Shown piece after piece: positions 1 through 9,188 of a stretch of DNA of 64,000 nucleotides (positions are counted from its first letter, which is position 1; every line of letters begins with the position of its first letter). The translations under genes were made by a program, and so were the position numbers. A model generated the notes under the pieces. The model saw only the letters and a program-made list of their open reading frames with translations. It was not told the origin of the DNA and searched no databases. Source of the stretch: Cupriavidus gilardii (GTDB taxonomy: Bacteria > Pseudomonadota > Gammaproteobacteria > Burkholderiales > Burkholderiaceae); NCBI RefSeq assembly GCF_013314895.1, contig NZ_JABTYE010000019.1, forward strand, positions 47,145-111,144, read 5' to 3'.

Positions 1-2
1 GT

Positions 3-2336
3 GCGCAGGGCTGCCCCTTCCACGCCGGGCCCGGCACGCCACCGGCAACGCCGCTGTTGTCGCCGACCGGCTGCCCCGTCAGTCCCCGCGCGGCCGAATT
101 CGACCCGTTCGAGGACGGTTACCAGCAGGACCCGCCCGACTACGTGCGCTGGGCGCGCGAGCAGGAGCCAGTGTTCTACAGTCCCAAGCTGGGCTACTGG
201 GTGGTGACGCGCTACGACGACATCAAGGCGATCTTCCGCGACAACCTGACCTTCAGCCCCTCGATCGCCCTCGAAAAAATCACGCCGACCGGCGACGAGG
301 CCAATGCGGTGCTGGCCTCCTACGGCTACGCGATGAACCGCACGCTGGTCAACGAGGACGAGCCCGCGCACATGCCGCGCCGCCGCGTGCTGATGGAGCC
401 GTTCACGCCCGAGCAACTGCAGCATCACGAGCCGATGGTGCGCCGGCTGACCCGCGAGTACGTCGACCGCTTCATCGACGACGGCAAGGCCGATCTGGTC
501 GACCAGATCCTGTGGGAGGTGCCGCTGACCGTCGCGCTGCATTTCCTCGGCGTACCCGAGGAGGACATGGACCTGCTGCGCAAGTATTCGATTGCCCATA
601 CCGTCAACACCTGGGGTCGGCCCAAACCGGAGGAACAGGTCGAGGTCGCGCACGCGGTGGGCAACTTCTGGCAGCTGGCCGGACGCATTCTCGACAAGAT
701 GCGGCAGGATCCGTCGGGCCCGGGCTGGATGCAGTACGGCATCCGCAAGCAAAAGGAATATCCCGACGTTGTCACGGACTCGTATCTGCATTCGATGATG
801 ATGGCCGGCATCGTCGCCGCGCATGAAACCACCGCCAATGCCAGCGCCAACGCGATCAAGCTGCTGCTGCAGCATCCCGACGCCTGGCGCGAGCTGTGCG
901 AGGACCCGAGCCTGATCCCCAATGCGGTCGAGGAATGCCTGCGGCACAACGGCTCGGTCGCGGCATGGCGGCGCCTGGCCACCCGCGACGTGCAGATCGG
1001 CGGCGTCGACATTCCGGCCGGCGCGAAGCTGCTGATCGTCACGTCGTCGGCCAACCACGACGAGCGCCACTTCGCCGACGCCGACCTGTTCGATATCCGC
1101 CGCGCCAACGCCAGCGACCAGCTGACCTTCGGCTATGGCGCGCATCAGTGCATGGGCAAGAACCTGGCGCGGATGGAGATGCAGATCTTTCTCGAGGAAT
1201 TCACGCGCCGGCTGCCGCATATGAAGCTGTCGGAGCAGAAGTTCACGTATGTGCCGAACACCTCGTTCCGCGGCCCCGAGCATCTGTGGGTCGAGTGGGA
1301 CCCGAGCCAGAATCCGGAGCGGCGCAACCCCGCGCTGCTGCAGGTGCGGACACCGGTGCGGATCGGCGAGCCGTCCAGCCATGCGATCAACCGCACCGTG
1401 GTGGTCGAGCGCGTGACGCGCGTGGCCGACGACATCGTGCGGCTGCGGCTGTTGTCGCCCGATGGCAAGCCGCTGCCGCGCTGGTCGCCCGGTTCGCATA
1501 TCGATGTCGAATGCGGCGATACGGGGGTATCGCGCCAGTATTCGCTGTGCGGCGATCCGGCCGACACGCAGGCCTTCGAGATCGCGGTGCTGCGCGAGGC
1601 CGACAGCCGCGGCGGCTCGGCGTGGATCCATCAAATGCTGAAGGCCGGCGACCGCTTGCGCATTCGCGGTCCGCGCAACCACTTCCGGCTCGACGAAAGC
1701 GCGCGCCGGCTGATCCTGATCGCTGGCGGCATCGGCATCACGCCGATCAGCGCGATGGCGCGGCGCGCCAGGGAACTCGGCATCGACTACCAGCTGCACT
1801 ACTGCGGGCGCGGCCGCACGTCGATGGCGCTGCTCGACGAACTGGCCGCCCTGCATGGCGAGCGGCTGCATGTCTACGCCCGAAACGAAGGCACGCGCGC
1901 CGACCTCGGTGCGCTGCTCGGCCAGCCCGATGCCGAAACGCAGATCTATGCCTGCGGCCCGGCACGGATGCTCGACGCACTGGCGGCCTGTTGCGCGAAC
2001 TGGCCCGAGGACGCGCTGCGTGTCGAGCATTTCACGTCGACGCTGAGCGCGCTCGACCCGAGCAAGGAGCGGGCGTTCGAGGCGGAGCTGAAGGACTCGG
2101 GCATCGTCGTCACGGTACGGGCCGATCAGACGCTGCTCGCCGCGCTGCGCGCCGCCAATATCGACGTGCAGAGCGATTGCGAGGAAGGGCTGTGCGGGTC
2201 GTGCGAAGTGCGCGTGCTGGCGGGCGAGATCGACCATCGCGACGTAGTGCTGACGCGGGCCGAGCGGGAAGCGAACAGCAAGATGATGAGCTGCTGTTCG
2301 CGAGCGAAATGCGGGCGGATCGTGCTGGAGCTCTGA
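3..2336 (+). CDS. Self-sufficient cytochrome P450 (CYP116B type), 5' end outside the window
   Basis: Three-part monooxygenase: an N-terminal heme domain fused to a phthalate-dioxygenase-reductase-like FMN/NAD(P)H module and a C-terminal [2Fe-2S] ferredoxin, so one chain takes electrons from NAD(P)H to heme. The frame is open to the left edge of the window, so the start is cut off; a TTG at 57 is probably internal because the frame upstream continues into the Cys-Pro-Phe-His-rich leader expected of this family. Seen: heme signature FGYGAHQCMG (Cys ligand encoded near 1149-1151), flavin motif RQYSLCGDP, nucleotide-binding GGIGITPISA, and a plant-type ferredoxin cluster CEEGLCGSC with a final Cys in MMSCCSR. 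CYP116B enzymes hydroxylate or dealkylate aromatic and thiocarbamate substrates in vitro; the native substrate here is unknown. It converges on metR. Confidence 0.93.
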   Translation, partial: AQGCPFHAGPGTPPATPLLSPTGCPVSPRAAEFDPFEDGYQQDPPDYVRWAREQEPVFYSPKLGYWVVTRYDDIKAIFRDNLTFSPSIALEKITPTGDEANAVLASYGYAMNRTLVNEDEPAHMPRRRVLMEPFTPEQLQHHEPMVRRLTREYVDRFIDDGKADLVDQILWEVPLTVALHFLGVPEEDMDLLRKYSIAHTVNTWGRPKPEEQVEVAHAVGNFWQLAGRILDKMRQDPSGPGWMQYGIRKQKEYPDVVTDSYLHSMMMAGIVAAHETTANASANAIKLLLQHPDAWRELCEDPSLIPNAVEECLRHNGSVAAWRRLATRDVQIGGVDIPAGAKLLIVTSSANHDERHFADADLFDIRRANASDQLTFGYGAHQCMGKNLARMEMQIFLEEFTRRLPHMKLSEQKFTYVPNTSFRGPEHLWVEWDPSQNPERRNPALLQVRTPVRIGEPSSHAINRTVVVERVTRVADDIVRLRLLSPDGKPLPRWSPGSHIDVECGDTGVSRQYSLCGDPADTQAFEIAVLREADSRGGSAWIHQMLKAGDRLRIRGPRNHFRLDESARRLILIAGGIGITPISAMARRARELGIDYQLHYCGRGRTSMALLDELAALHGERLHVYARNEGTRADLGALLGQPDAETQIYACGPARMLDALAACCANWPEDALRVEHFTSTLSALDPSKERAFEAELKDSGIVVTVRADQTLLAALRAANIDVQSDCEEGLCGSCEVRVLAGEIDHRDVVLTRAEREANSKMMSCCSRAKCGRIVLEL

Positions 2337-2388
2337 GCGGTTGAAGTAGCGATCGAAGCAGCGGATGAAAGGACGGCCGCCCAGCCGC

Positions 2389-3348
2389 TCAGCCGCCCTT
2401 GCTGCCCGCGCCGCCTCGCTGCTGCCCGGCGTCGTCCGGCAACAGCTCGATGCCATCGAGATCGCGCGCGCAGGTCTCGCGCACGATCGCGACGAAGTCT
2501 CGCGCAAAGGGCCGCTCCGCCAGTGCCGCCGGCATCGCAGCATAGAGCTCGCTCCACAGCCCGCCGCCACCGATGCGTTTGGCCAGCACATAGTCGTGGT
2601 CGACGTAGTTCTTGACGCCCCAGTTCGGCAGCGCCGCAATCCCGCGCCGGCTGGCGACCAGCTGCAGGATCGCCACGGTCAGTTCGGCGGTGCGCCGCTG
2701 CAGCCGGATGCCGGCCGGCTCCAGCACCTCGCGGATCAGATCGATGCGCGGCTCCGGCACCGGATAGGTGATCAGCGTCTCCCCCTCGAGGTCGGCGGCC
2801 TCGATCCGCCGCCGGTTGCGCAGCCGGTGCTCGTTGGCGATCACCGCCAGGATCTCGAAACGGAACAGCGGCACCACCGCCAGCCCGCGCCGCGTCGGCG
2901 GCAGCGAGCCGATCACCATGTCGGCCCGGCCTTCGGCCAGCAACGCCAGCGGGTCCGCGTGAAAGCCGGCCACCAGGTCGACCTCGACCTCGGGCCAGCG
3001 CGTGCGGAATTCGTCCATCACCGGCATCAGCCAGTCGAAGCAGGTATGGCACTCCAGCACGATGCGCAGCTCCCCGCGCGTATCGCCCTTGAGCCGCTCC
3101 AGATCGCGCTCGGCCGCGCTGATCGACGCCAGCACCTCGCGCGCCAGCGCCAGCAGCCGCTCGCCGGCCGGCGTAAAGCGCAGACCGCCGCGGGTGCGGT
3201 CGAACAGCGACAGGCCGTAGTGCGATTCGATCGCCTTGATCTGGTGCGACAGCGCCGACTGGCTGACGTGGACGCGCTCGGCCGCTGCCGCGAGCTTGCC
3301 GGATTCGGCGATCGCGACCAGCGAGCGGAAATGGCGGACCTCGATCAT
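2389..3348 (-). CDS. metR: LysR-family regulator MetR, activator of metE
   Basis: 319-residue LysR-type regulator. The N-terminal winged helix-turn-helix (residues about 3-60, with VSQSALSHQIKAIE as the recognition region) is followed by a periplasmic-binding-protein-like effector domain. Its divergent position from metE, the length and the Met-cluster organisation support MetR, which senses homocysteine and activates metE in gammaproteobacteria. The ATG at 3348 sits 124 bp from the metE start, and a MetR-type box lies between them. The C-terminus ends in a Gly-rich tail. The assignment as MetR rests on context more than on diagnostic residues, since LysR proteins look alike. Confidence 0.9.
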   Translation of the reverse strand: MIEVRHFRSLVAIAESGKLAAAAERVHVSQSALSHQIKAIESHYGLSLFDRTRGGLRFTPAGERLLALAREVLASISAAERDLERLKGDTRGELRIVLECHTCFDWLMPVMDEFRTRWPEVEVDLVAGFHADPLALLAEGRADMVIGSLPPTRRGLAVVPLFRFEILAVIANEHRLRNRRRIEAADLEGETLITYPVPEPRIDLIREVLEPAGIRLQRRTAELTVAILQLVASRRGIAALPNWGVKNYVDHDYVLAKRIGGGGLWSELYAAMPAALAERPFARDFVAIVRETCARDLDGIELLPDDAGQQRGGAGSKGG

Positions 3349-3381
3349 GGTTGCGTCCTCGTCCGGTCTACGCGTTTGATA

Positions 3382-3394
3382 TGAAATCCATTCA
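3382..3394. promoter_or_regulatory. MetR-type binding site
   Basis: The 13-bp sequence TGAAATCCATTCA has the MetR dyad TGAA-N5-TTCA. It lies 33 bp upstream of the metR start and 78 bp upstream of metE, inside an AT-rich stretch that contrasts with the surrounding GC-rich DNA. The central base is C, whereas the enteric consensus has T. A further TTCA half-site occurs at 3421-3424. Likely role: homocysteine-dependent activation of metE and autoregulation of metR. Confidence 0.75.
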
Positions 3395-3472
3395 TATTTT
3401 GTTTAAAACATATCACTTGATTCATTCTACCCGCGGCCGGACACTGTGCGCCAACTTGTTTTGGAGCGAGAG

Positions 3473-5830
3473 ATGGCACGCACGCATATTTCGGGATTCC
3501 CGCGCATCGGGGCGAAACGCGAACTGAAATTCGCCCAGGAGGCGTTCTGGCGCGGCGAGTCGAGCGAGGCGGCGCTGCGCGAATGCGCGGCAGGCCTGCG
3601 CGCGGCGCACTGGCGTCTGCAGGCCGATGCCGGCCTGGACCTGGCCGCCGCCGGCGACTTCGCCTACTACGACCAGATGCTCGGCGCCAGCGCCCTGCTC
3701 GGCGCGCTGCCGGCGCGCTTCGGCTTCGATCCTCGCGCACTGACGCTGGGCCAGTATTTCGAGCTGGCGCGCGGCAACGCGGCGCAGCCGGCAATGGAAA
3801 TGACCAAGTGGTTCGATACCAACTACCACTACCTGGTGCCGGAGCTGGGCCCGGACACGCGCTTCGACGGCGGCGTCGACTGGCTGTTCGAGGAAATCGA
3901 CGAGGCGTTGGCGTTGGGTCATCGCGTCAAGCCTGTGCTGGTCGGGCCAGTGACCTGGCTGTGGCTGTCCAAGACCCATGTCGCCGGCTTCGATCGGCTG
4001 ACGTTGCTGCCTCGGCTGGCCGCCGCCTATCGCGACATCCTGCAGCGGCTGCACGCGCGCGGCATCGAATGGGTCCAGCTCGACGAGCCCGCGCTGTGCC
4101 TCGAGCTCGACGGCGTCTGGCTGGACGCCTATGACACCGCCTATGCCGCGCTGGCCGACTGCGGCGTCAAGCTGCTGCTGGCCACCTACTTCGATTCCGC
4201 GGCCGACCATGCCGCCCGCGCCGCCGCGCTGCCGGTGCACGGTTTCCATCTGGACCTGGTGCGCGCGCCGCAGCAGTGGCAGGCCTGGCGCGAGGTGCTG
4301 CCGGCCGACGCGGTGCTGTCGGCCGGCGTGATCGACGGCCGCAATATCTGGCGCGCCGATCTGCGCGCGATCCTCGCTCGGCTGACGCCGCTGCACGCCG
4401 AACTGGGCGACCGCCTGTGGCTGGCGCCGTCCTGCTCGCTGCTGCATGTGCCGGTGTCGCTCGCGCCGGAAACCCGCCTCGATCCCGAGATCCGCGGCTG
4501 GCTTGCGTTTGCGACCGAGAAGCTGGACGAGCTGAAGGTGCTGGCGACCGCATTGAACGACGGCGAGGCCGCGGTGGCCGACGCGCTGGCCGCCTCCGAT
4601 GCGGCCCAGGCGGGCCGCCGCGCTTCCCGCCGCGTCGTCAACGCCCAGGTCCGCCAGCGCGTGGCCGCGGTGACGCCAGAGATGGCCGATCGCCGCAGCC
4701 CGTTCGCGCAACGCATCGCCGATCAGCGCGCCGCGCTGCAACTGCCGCCGCTGCCGACCACCACCATCGGCTCGTTCCCGCAGACGGCCGAGATCCGCCA
4801 GACGCGGGCCGCCTTCAAACGCGGCGAACTGGGCGCGCTGGCCTACCTGCAGCGCATCCGCGCCGAGATCGAGGATGCCGTGCGTCGGCAGGAAGCATTG
4901 GGGCTCGACGTGCTGGTGCACGGCGAGGCCGAGCGCAACGACATGGTCGAATACTTCGGCGAGCAGCTGTGCGGCTATGCCTTTACCGAATTCGGCTGGG
5001 TGCAGAGCTATGGCTCGCGCTGCGTCAAGCCGCCGCTGATCTATGGCGACGTCTACCGGCCCGAGCCGATCACCGTCGATACCGCCCGCTATGCGCAGTC
5101 GCTGACCGACCGGCCGATGAAGGGCATGCTGACCGGCCCGATCACGATGCTGCAATGGTCGTTCGTACGGGACGACCAGCCGCGCGCCGATACCGCGCTG
5201 CAGCTGGCGCTGGCGATCCGCGACGAGGTCGCCGATCTCGAGCAGGCCGGCATCCGCGTGATCCAGATCGATGAGCCGGCGCTGCGCGAGGGCCTGCCGC
5301 TGCGGCGCGCCGATTGGGACGGCTATCTGCAATGGGCCGTGCGCGCATTCCGCATCGCCGCCGCCGTGGTCCGCGACGATACGCAGATCCACACCCATAT
5401 GTGCTACGCGGAGTTCAACGACATCCTGCCGGCGATCGCCGCGCTCGATGCTGACGTCATCACGATCGAAACCTCGCGCTCGGCGATGGAACTGCTCGAT
5501 GGCTTTGCGGCGTTCGACTATCCGAACGAGATCGGGCCCGGCGTCTACGACATCCATTCGCCGCGCGTGCCCAGCGTCGAGGCGATCGGCCAGCTGCTGA
5601 CGCGCGCCTGCCAGGTGATTCCTCCCGAACGGCTGTGGGTCAATCCCGATTGCGGGCTGAAGACGCGCGGCTGGGCCGAGACCGAGGCCGCGCTGCGCAA
5701 TATGGTCGCGGCGGCCCGGCAGTTGCGCGAACGGCTGGCGGCCGAAGGCGTGGCTGGGGTGCGGCGGCAGCCGGTGGCGCTGGAGCGTTCGGCCCATGCG
5801 GCGGGCCAGTGCGATTGCGCGACGCATTGA
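3473..5830 (+). CDS. metE: Cobalamin-independent methionine synthase
   Basis: Transfers a methyl group from 5-methyltetrahydropteroyl-triglutamate to homocysteine, the last step of methionine synthesis without B12. The 785-residue length fits the family. The N-terminus [13 protein letters not shown] is the typical MetE start, so the ATG at 3473 is preferred over an in-frame GTG at 3446; a GAGCGAGAG purine run precedes it. The N-terminal barrel is followed by the catalytic barrel with zinc ligands in the HMCY motif, the Glu of GEAERNDM and the Cys of [11 protein letters not shown]. The C-terminus extends by roughly 30 residues beyond the usual end. Probably activated by the divergent MetR. Confidence 0.98.
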   Translation: MARTHISGFPRIGAKRELKFAQEAFWRGESSEAALRECAAGLRAAHWRLQADAGLDLAAAGDFAYYDQMLGASALLGALPARFGFDPRALTLGQYFELARGNAAQPAMEMTKWFDTNYHYLVPELGPDTRFDGGVDWLFEEIDEALALGHRVKPVLVGPVTWLWLSKTHVAGFDRLTLLPRLAAAYRDILQRLHARGIEWVQLDEPALCLELDGVWLDAYDTAYAALADCGVKLLLATYFDSAADHAARAAALPVHGFHLDLVRAPQQWQAWREVLPADAVLSAGVIDGRNIWRADLRAILARLTPLHAELGDRLWLAPSCSLLHVPVSLAPETRLDPEIRGWLAFATEKLDELKVLATALNDGEAAVADALAASDAAQAGRRASRRVVNAQVRQRVAAVTPEMADRRSPFAQRIADQRAALQLPPLPTTTIGSFPQTAEIRQTRAAFKRGELGALAYLQRIRAEIEDAVRRQEALGLDVLVHGEAERNDMVEYFGEQLCGYAFTEFGWVQSYGSRCVKPPLIYGDVYRPEPITVDTARYAQSLTDRPMKGMLTGPITMLQWSFVRDDQPRADTALQLALAIRDEVADLEQAGIRVIQIDEPALREGLPLRRADWDGYLQWAVRAFRIAAAVVRDDTQIHTHMCYAEFNDILPAIAALDADVITIETSRSAMELLDGFAAFDYPNEIGPGVYDIHSPRVPSVEAIGQLLTRACQVIPPERLWVNPDCGLKTRGWAETEAALRNMVAAARQLRERLAAEGVAGVRRQPVALERSAHAAGQCDCATH

Positions 5831-5881
5831 CCGGCGGTGTCTGCAGACAGAGTCTGCAGAGTCTGGACAGCCATCGGGTCG

Positions 5882-5944
5882 TTCCCGCGAATGCGGGAAT
5901 CCAGTGTCTTTGAACGCCGCTGCGTCCCCGCCTTCGCGGGGACG
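5882..5944. repeat. REP-like doublet of two GC hairpins
   Basis: Two perfect hairpins: 5882-5899 (7-bp arms TTCCCGC/GCGGGAA, 4-nt loop) and 5923-5944 (9-bp arms CGTCCCCGC/GCGGGGACG, CTTC loop). They lie between the convergent ends of metE and the DUF1254 gene. This form resembles the short extragenic palindromes dispersed in many proteobacterial genomes. It probably protects or ends both transcripts. Confidence 0.75.
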
Positions 5945-5954
5945 ACAAAGCCTG

Positions 5955-7400
5955 TCAGTCCGTGCCCACGCGCCGCACCGATGGCGGGCTCCAGCCACCG
6001 TCCAGCGCCGCCGGCTGCGGCCAGTAGAGCCGCAGCATCAGATTGAACGGTCCGTCGGGCGCGGGCAGCCAGTTCGCCGCCTGTGCCCGCGGCGGCCGGG
6101 CGTGCTGCACCACGATCTCGATCGAGCCGTCGCGGTTGCGGCGCAAACCGTCGCGGCTGCCAATTGCGTAGCGGTTCAAGGGGTTGGCAACGACATCCTG
6201 CGCCTGGTCGTACAGCGACAGCGACCAGAAGGCCCTGGCCGGCGGCAGCGCGCTCTTGTCGAAGCGGATGACGTAGCGATGTCCGCCTTGCAGCGGTTGG
6301 CCGCTGGCGTCGGCATTGGCGCGGAACACCAGGGTGTCCTCGCCGAGGCTCGACCCCAGCGCCAGCCATGCCGTGGCCGCGCGGCGGTCGTAGTCGGTGC
6401 CATAGCGGCCCAGGTCCTTGCGCGACAGCCAGGCGCCCGACGCTGCGGCCTCGCCGCCGCGCGCCAGCGTGACGATGCGGGCCAACGCGCGGGTCGCGCC
6501 GTCCTGCAGCGCGCGCGCCGTTTCGGGTTCGAGCACGGTAGTCGAATACGGGGCGCCCGGCTCGATGCCCAGCGCCCGCACCTTCTGCATCATGCCCTCG
6601 TCCGCCGCGCTCGGCGGGTTGGCCGGCAACAGGGCTGCAAAGCGGTGGAAGAAGGCCTGCGCGTCCATCGCCGCGACCTGCTCGACCGGCGGCGTCTCCA
6701 GGTCGACCGCCGCCGGCGGAATCGTCGGCACCGCCGGCAGGGCGCGCCGCCCATTCGGCCAGGCGGCCAGCGGCGTCAGCCGGTAGCCGTTCTGCAGCCG
6801 GTGCACGGCCGGCAGCTCCCGCTTGCCATCGACCTGGATATGGACCGCCGCCCACGCCATCGCGGTCGGCGAGCGGATCTCCCGCACCCCGGCCGGCAAG
6901 GCGCCGGTCCAGTCCGGCCCGACGATCGCATAATTGCCGCGCTGCGTGCCGGTGGTTCGCTTGCCCAGCGCCGAGAAGACGTTGGACCAGCCGTCCATCA
7001 ACTGCAATGTGTAGTAGCGGCCCTGGGTGTCCGGCACGCTGAGCACTACCGGCCCGCGCGACAGATCGAGCCAGGCGACGGAGGTCAGCGTATCGGCGTC
7101 CGGGCTCGGCATGTCTGACGCGCCGGGGCGCGGCGCGCCGCGCTGGTGGACAAAGGTATTGACGGCCGTCTGTCCCGCCGCGCCGGCCGAGGCCCGCGCC
7201 GCCATCACCTCGCGCGTGACATCGGTCAGCACGAGGGGATAGGCAAAGGTATAGACTTCGACGGCCAGAGCGCGGGCATCGTCCCGCGTCGGTTGTACTG
7301 CCGCCCGCATCGGCGACTCGTCGGGCGCCACCGTCGCGCACCCGGCCAACAGCGCGGCGACTCCCGCCGCGCCCGCCACTAGGCGTATCCACTGCATCAT
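5955..7400 (-). CDS. DUF1254/DUF1214 domain lipoprotein
   Basis: 481-residue protein with a lipoprotein signal (hydrophobic run ending LLAGCATV, lipobox Cys at about residue 20), so it is predicted to be membrane-anchored in the periplasm. The body contains an N-terminal DUF1254 region and a C-terminal DUF1214 region, the usual pair in this family of unknown biochemical function. The start at 7400 has an AAGGA Shine-Dalgarno sequence 7 nt upstream and is immediately followed by a second Met; the much longer open frame upstream lacks coding character. It sits alone, convergent with metE, and has no visible link to the adjacent secretion island. Confidence 0.85.
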   Translation of the reverse strand: MMQWIRLVAGAAGVAALLAGCATVAPDESPMRAAVQPTRDDARALAVEVYTFAYPLVLTDVTREVMAARASAGAAGQTAVNTFVHQRGAPRPGASDMPSPDADTLTSVAWLDLSRGPVVLSVPDTQGRYYTLQLMDGWSNVFSALGKRTTGTQRGNYAIVGPDWTGALPAGVREIRSPTAMAWAAVHIQVDGKRELPAVHRLQNGYRLTPLAAWPNGRRALPAVPTIPPAAVDLETPPVEQVAAMDAQAFFHRFAALLPANPPSAADEGMMQKVRALGIEPGAPYSTTVLEPETARALQDGATRALARIVTLARGGEAAASGAWLSRKDLGRYGTDYDRRAATAWLALGSSLGEDTLVFRANADASGQPLQGGHRYVIRFDKSALPPARAFWSLSLYDQAQDVVANPLNRYAIGSRDGLRRNRDGSIEIVVQHARPPRAQAANWLPAPDGPFNLMLRLYWPQPAALDGGWSPPSVRRVGTD

Positions 7401-7549
7401 TTCCCGTTCCTTCTTGTGCGGCTGCCCTCGGCGGCGAATGCCGATCCGGGGCGCCTTCTTTTCCGACCAGAATGATGGATAGCCTGGGCCAGGATTGTCA
7501 ATCGACACTGTGGCGCCGGCGCGCGGCGGCTGGTCGATCTTCGCACCGC

Positions 7550-7574
7550 GCGACCGAACTTTCGCGTCGGTCGC
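7550..7574. other. Stem-loop downstream of the CesT-like gene
   Basis: A perfect 8-bp stem (GCGACCGA/TCGGTCGC) with a 9-nt loop sits just after the 3' end of the chaperone gene at 7585. No T-run follows on either strand, so this is not a canonical intrinsic terminator. It may stabilise the 3' end or mark Rho-dependent termination. Confidence 0.35.
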
Positions 7575-7584
7575 AGGCCAGCGG

Positions 7585-8214
7585 TCAGCGGTGATGCAGA
7601 TGGGGGTGGTAGCGCGGCTCCGGCGCGGCCGGCTTGGCCGGCGCCTTCGCAGCGGGCGCACCGGACTGACCCGCCGTGCCGGAAGAACCAGGTTTCGCAC
7701 CGGCAGGACTCGTGCCGCCAAGGCCGGCCGGCCTGCCGGCCAACGGACCGGCAGGCAGATCGTGCGCTGCCCTCGCCCCGGCCTGATCGACCTCCTCTGC
7801 CCCCGTGCCCGCACCGGCAACCCGCGCAGACCAGTCCTTCTGCATCAGGATGAAGTTGCCGAGCAGCGTCTCCAGCGCCGTGCGGTCGATCTTGGCCAGC
7901 GGCATGGTCTGATGCAGGATCAGCGTGCCCGACTGCGGCTCCAGGCCTAGCGCGGCGCCATGGTCGCGCAGCGGTTCCACCCCGGTGGCCAGCATCTCCT
8001 TGACCAGTTCGCGGTCGAGCCGCTCCGGCAGCTCCTCGGCGATCAATCCCACCAGCACCAGATTGTGGTTGTCGTCGTCGCGGCGGAAGGTGATCGGGTA
8101 CTCCTCGTCGACGCGGATATGGCACAAGCCGTCTTCGTCGAATGCCATTTCGGGAATCCCGATCGATTCGCCGAACTCCGCCAGCAGGCGGTCAAATCCA
8201 TCCAGTCTGTTCAT
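7585..8214 (-). CDS. CesT/Tir-family type III secretion chaperone
   Basis: 209-residue protein. Residues 1 to about 140 show the CesT-family pattern: an N-terminal helix (LDGFDRLLAEFGESIGI), acidic beta strands with FDEDGLCHIRVDE, a central NLVLVGLIAEELPE segment and a C-terminal helix GNFILMQKDWSA. Such class I chaperones are small acidic dimers that hold effectors for the sorting platform. The last roughly 65 residues are an Ala/Pro/Gly-rich tail ending in a His-rich run, which is unusual for the family. The start is set at ATG 8214 (GGAGCGCGAA precedes) rather than 10 codons upstream. It is divergent from the SsrB-like regulator; no cognate effector is adjacent. Confidence 0.75.
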   Translation of the reverse strand: MNRLDGFDRLLAEFGESIGIPEMAFDEDGLCHIRVDEEYPITFRRDDDNHNLVLVGLIAEELPERLDRELVKEMLATGVEPLRDHGAALGLEPQSGTLILHQTMPLAKIDRTALETLLGNFILMQKDWSARVAGAGTGAEEVDQAGARAAHDLPAGPLAGRPAGLGGTSPAGAKPGSSGTAGQSGAPAAKAPAKPAAPEPRYHPHLHHR

Positions 8215-8253
8215 TTCGCGCTCCAGTCGCATGCGTTGACACATCGGTTCCGT

Positions 8254-8273
8254 GCATCGATCGACATCGATGC
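8254..8273. promoter_or_regulatory. Perfect inverted repeat in the chaperone/regulator intergenic region
   Basis: Arms GCATCGAT and ATCGATGC are separated by 4 nt. The element lies 40 bp upstream of the CesT-like start and 167 bp upstream of the response regulator, in the only divergent promoter region at this end of the secretion island. It could be an operator for either gene. The binding protein is unknown. Confidence 0.4.
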
Positions 8274-8439
8274 CGCGAGTCGATGCTGCCGCTCGTCGGC
8301 CCTCATTTCCATCTCATCGTTCCATCATTTATTGCTCATTGTCGCTACCTAGACTGGCGCCATCCTGAACCGAGACCTATCGGGCCAATACCTGGCATCG
8401 GACGCGACTCGGATTCCGGCATAGTCTTCGGAGCAACAC

Positions 8440-9174
8440 ATGACTATCCAAACGTTGAACAGCCTTGCCGTACTGCCTCGCCTGGTGCAATCGGCACGCC
8501 GTCCCATCACCGCCCATCTGGCCGCCACCCGTGTGGTGCTGGTCGACGATCACGCCGTGATGCGCGAAGGACTGAAATCGCTGCTGACCAAGGCCGATCC
8601 CACGGTCGACATCGTTGGCGAAGCGTCGGACGGACACGGGGCCGTCCATGCCTGCCTGCAGTTCCATCCCGACCTGGTACTGATGGACCTCCAGTTGCGC
8701 TCGCTCGACGGTGTCGACGCCATTGCGACGATTCGTCGCAGATGGCCCGGCATCCGCGTGGTGGTACTCGCCGGCCTGCATTCCGAGAACCGCGCCGCCG
8801 CCGCACTGCGCGCCGGCGCCCACGCCTATGTCCTCAAGCGCAGCAATCTGGAAAAGCTGATGGCGGCGCTGCATGCGGTTCGACAGGACATGGCCTATCT
8901 CGATCCGGACATCGACCTGGAACAGGTCGATGCGATGCGCCGTACCGAGGGTGACGACGGCAGCCATGTGGCCGCCGCCGGACTGACGCCGCGCGAGCGG
9001 CAGATACTGAAGCTCGTTGCCGAGGGACATACCAACCGGCGTGTCGCCGAGCGGCTGTCGATCAGCCTGAAGACGGTCGAAACGCACCGGATGAATCTGA
9101 TGCGCAAGCTCGACGCCCACAATGTCGCCGACCTGTCCAAATGGGCGCGGCGACTTGGACTGATCGACGTCTGA
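8440..9174 (+). CDS. NarL/FixJ-family response regulator, SsrB-like
   Basis: 244 residues: a roughly 30-residue leader, then a receiver domain (acidic pair in VLVDDH, phospho-acceptor Asp in LVLMDLQ, conserved Lys in YVLKRS) and a C-terminal LuxR-type helix-turn-helix (LTPRERQILKLVAEGHTNRRVAERL). In SPI-2, SsrB with this architecture activates the secretion genes, and its location at the end of this SPI-2-like island suggests the same role. No sensor kinase of the SsrA type is present nearby. The Thr/Ser normally found at the end of receiver strand 4 is Ala here (VVVLAGLHSE), so signalling may not follow the standard switch. GGAG precedes the ATG by 7 nt. Confidence 0.85.
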   Translation: MTIQTLNSLAVLPRLVQSARRPITAHLAATRVVLVDDHAVMREGLKSLLTKADPTVDIVGEASDGHGAVHACLQFHPDLVLMDLQLRSLDGVDAIATIRRRWPGIRVVVLAGLHSENRAAAALRAGAHAYVLKRSNLEKLMAALHAVRQDMAYLDPDIDLEQVDAMRRTEGDDGSHVAAAGLTPRERQILKLVAEGHTNRRVAERLSISLKTVETHRMNLMRKLDAHNVADLSKWARRLGLIDV

Positions 9175-9188
9175 TCTGGCAGCGGACA

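Noticed and set aside
3349..3472. Cobalamin or SAM riboswitch upstream of metE
   Set aside because: The leader is only about 120 bp, AT-rich and shared with divergent metR; no conserved riboswitch core seen, while a MetR box is present.
3422..5998. 858-codon minus-strand open frame opposite metE
   Set aside because: Composition is Arg/Gln/His-rich with no domains; metE on the plus strand is certain.
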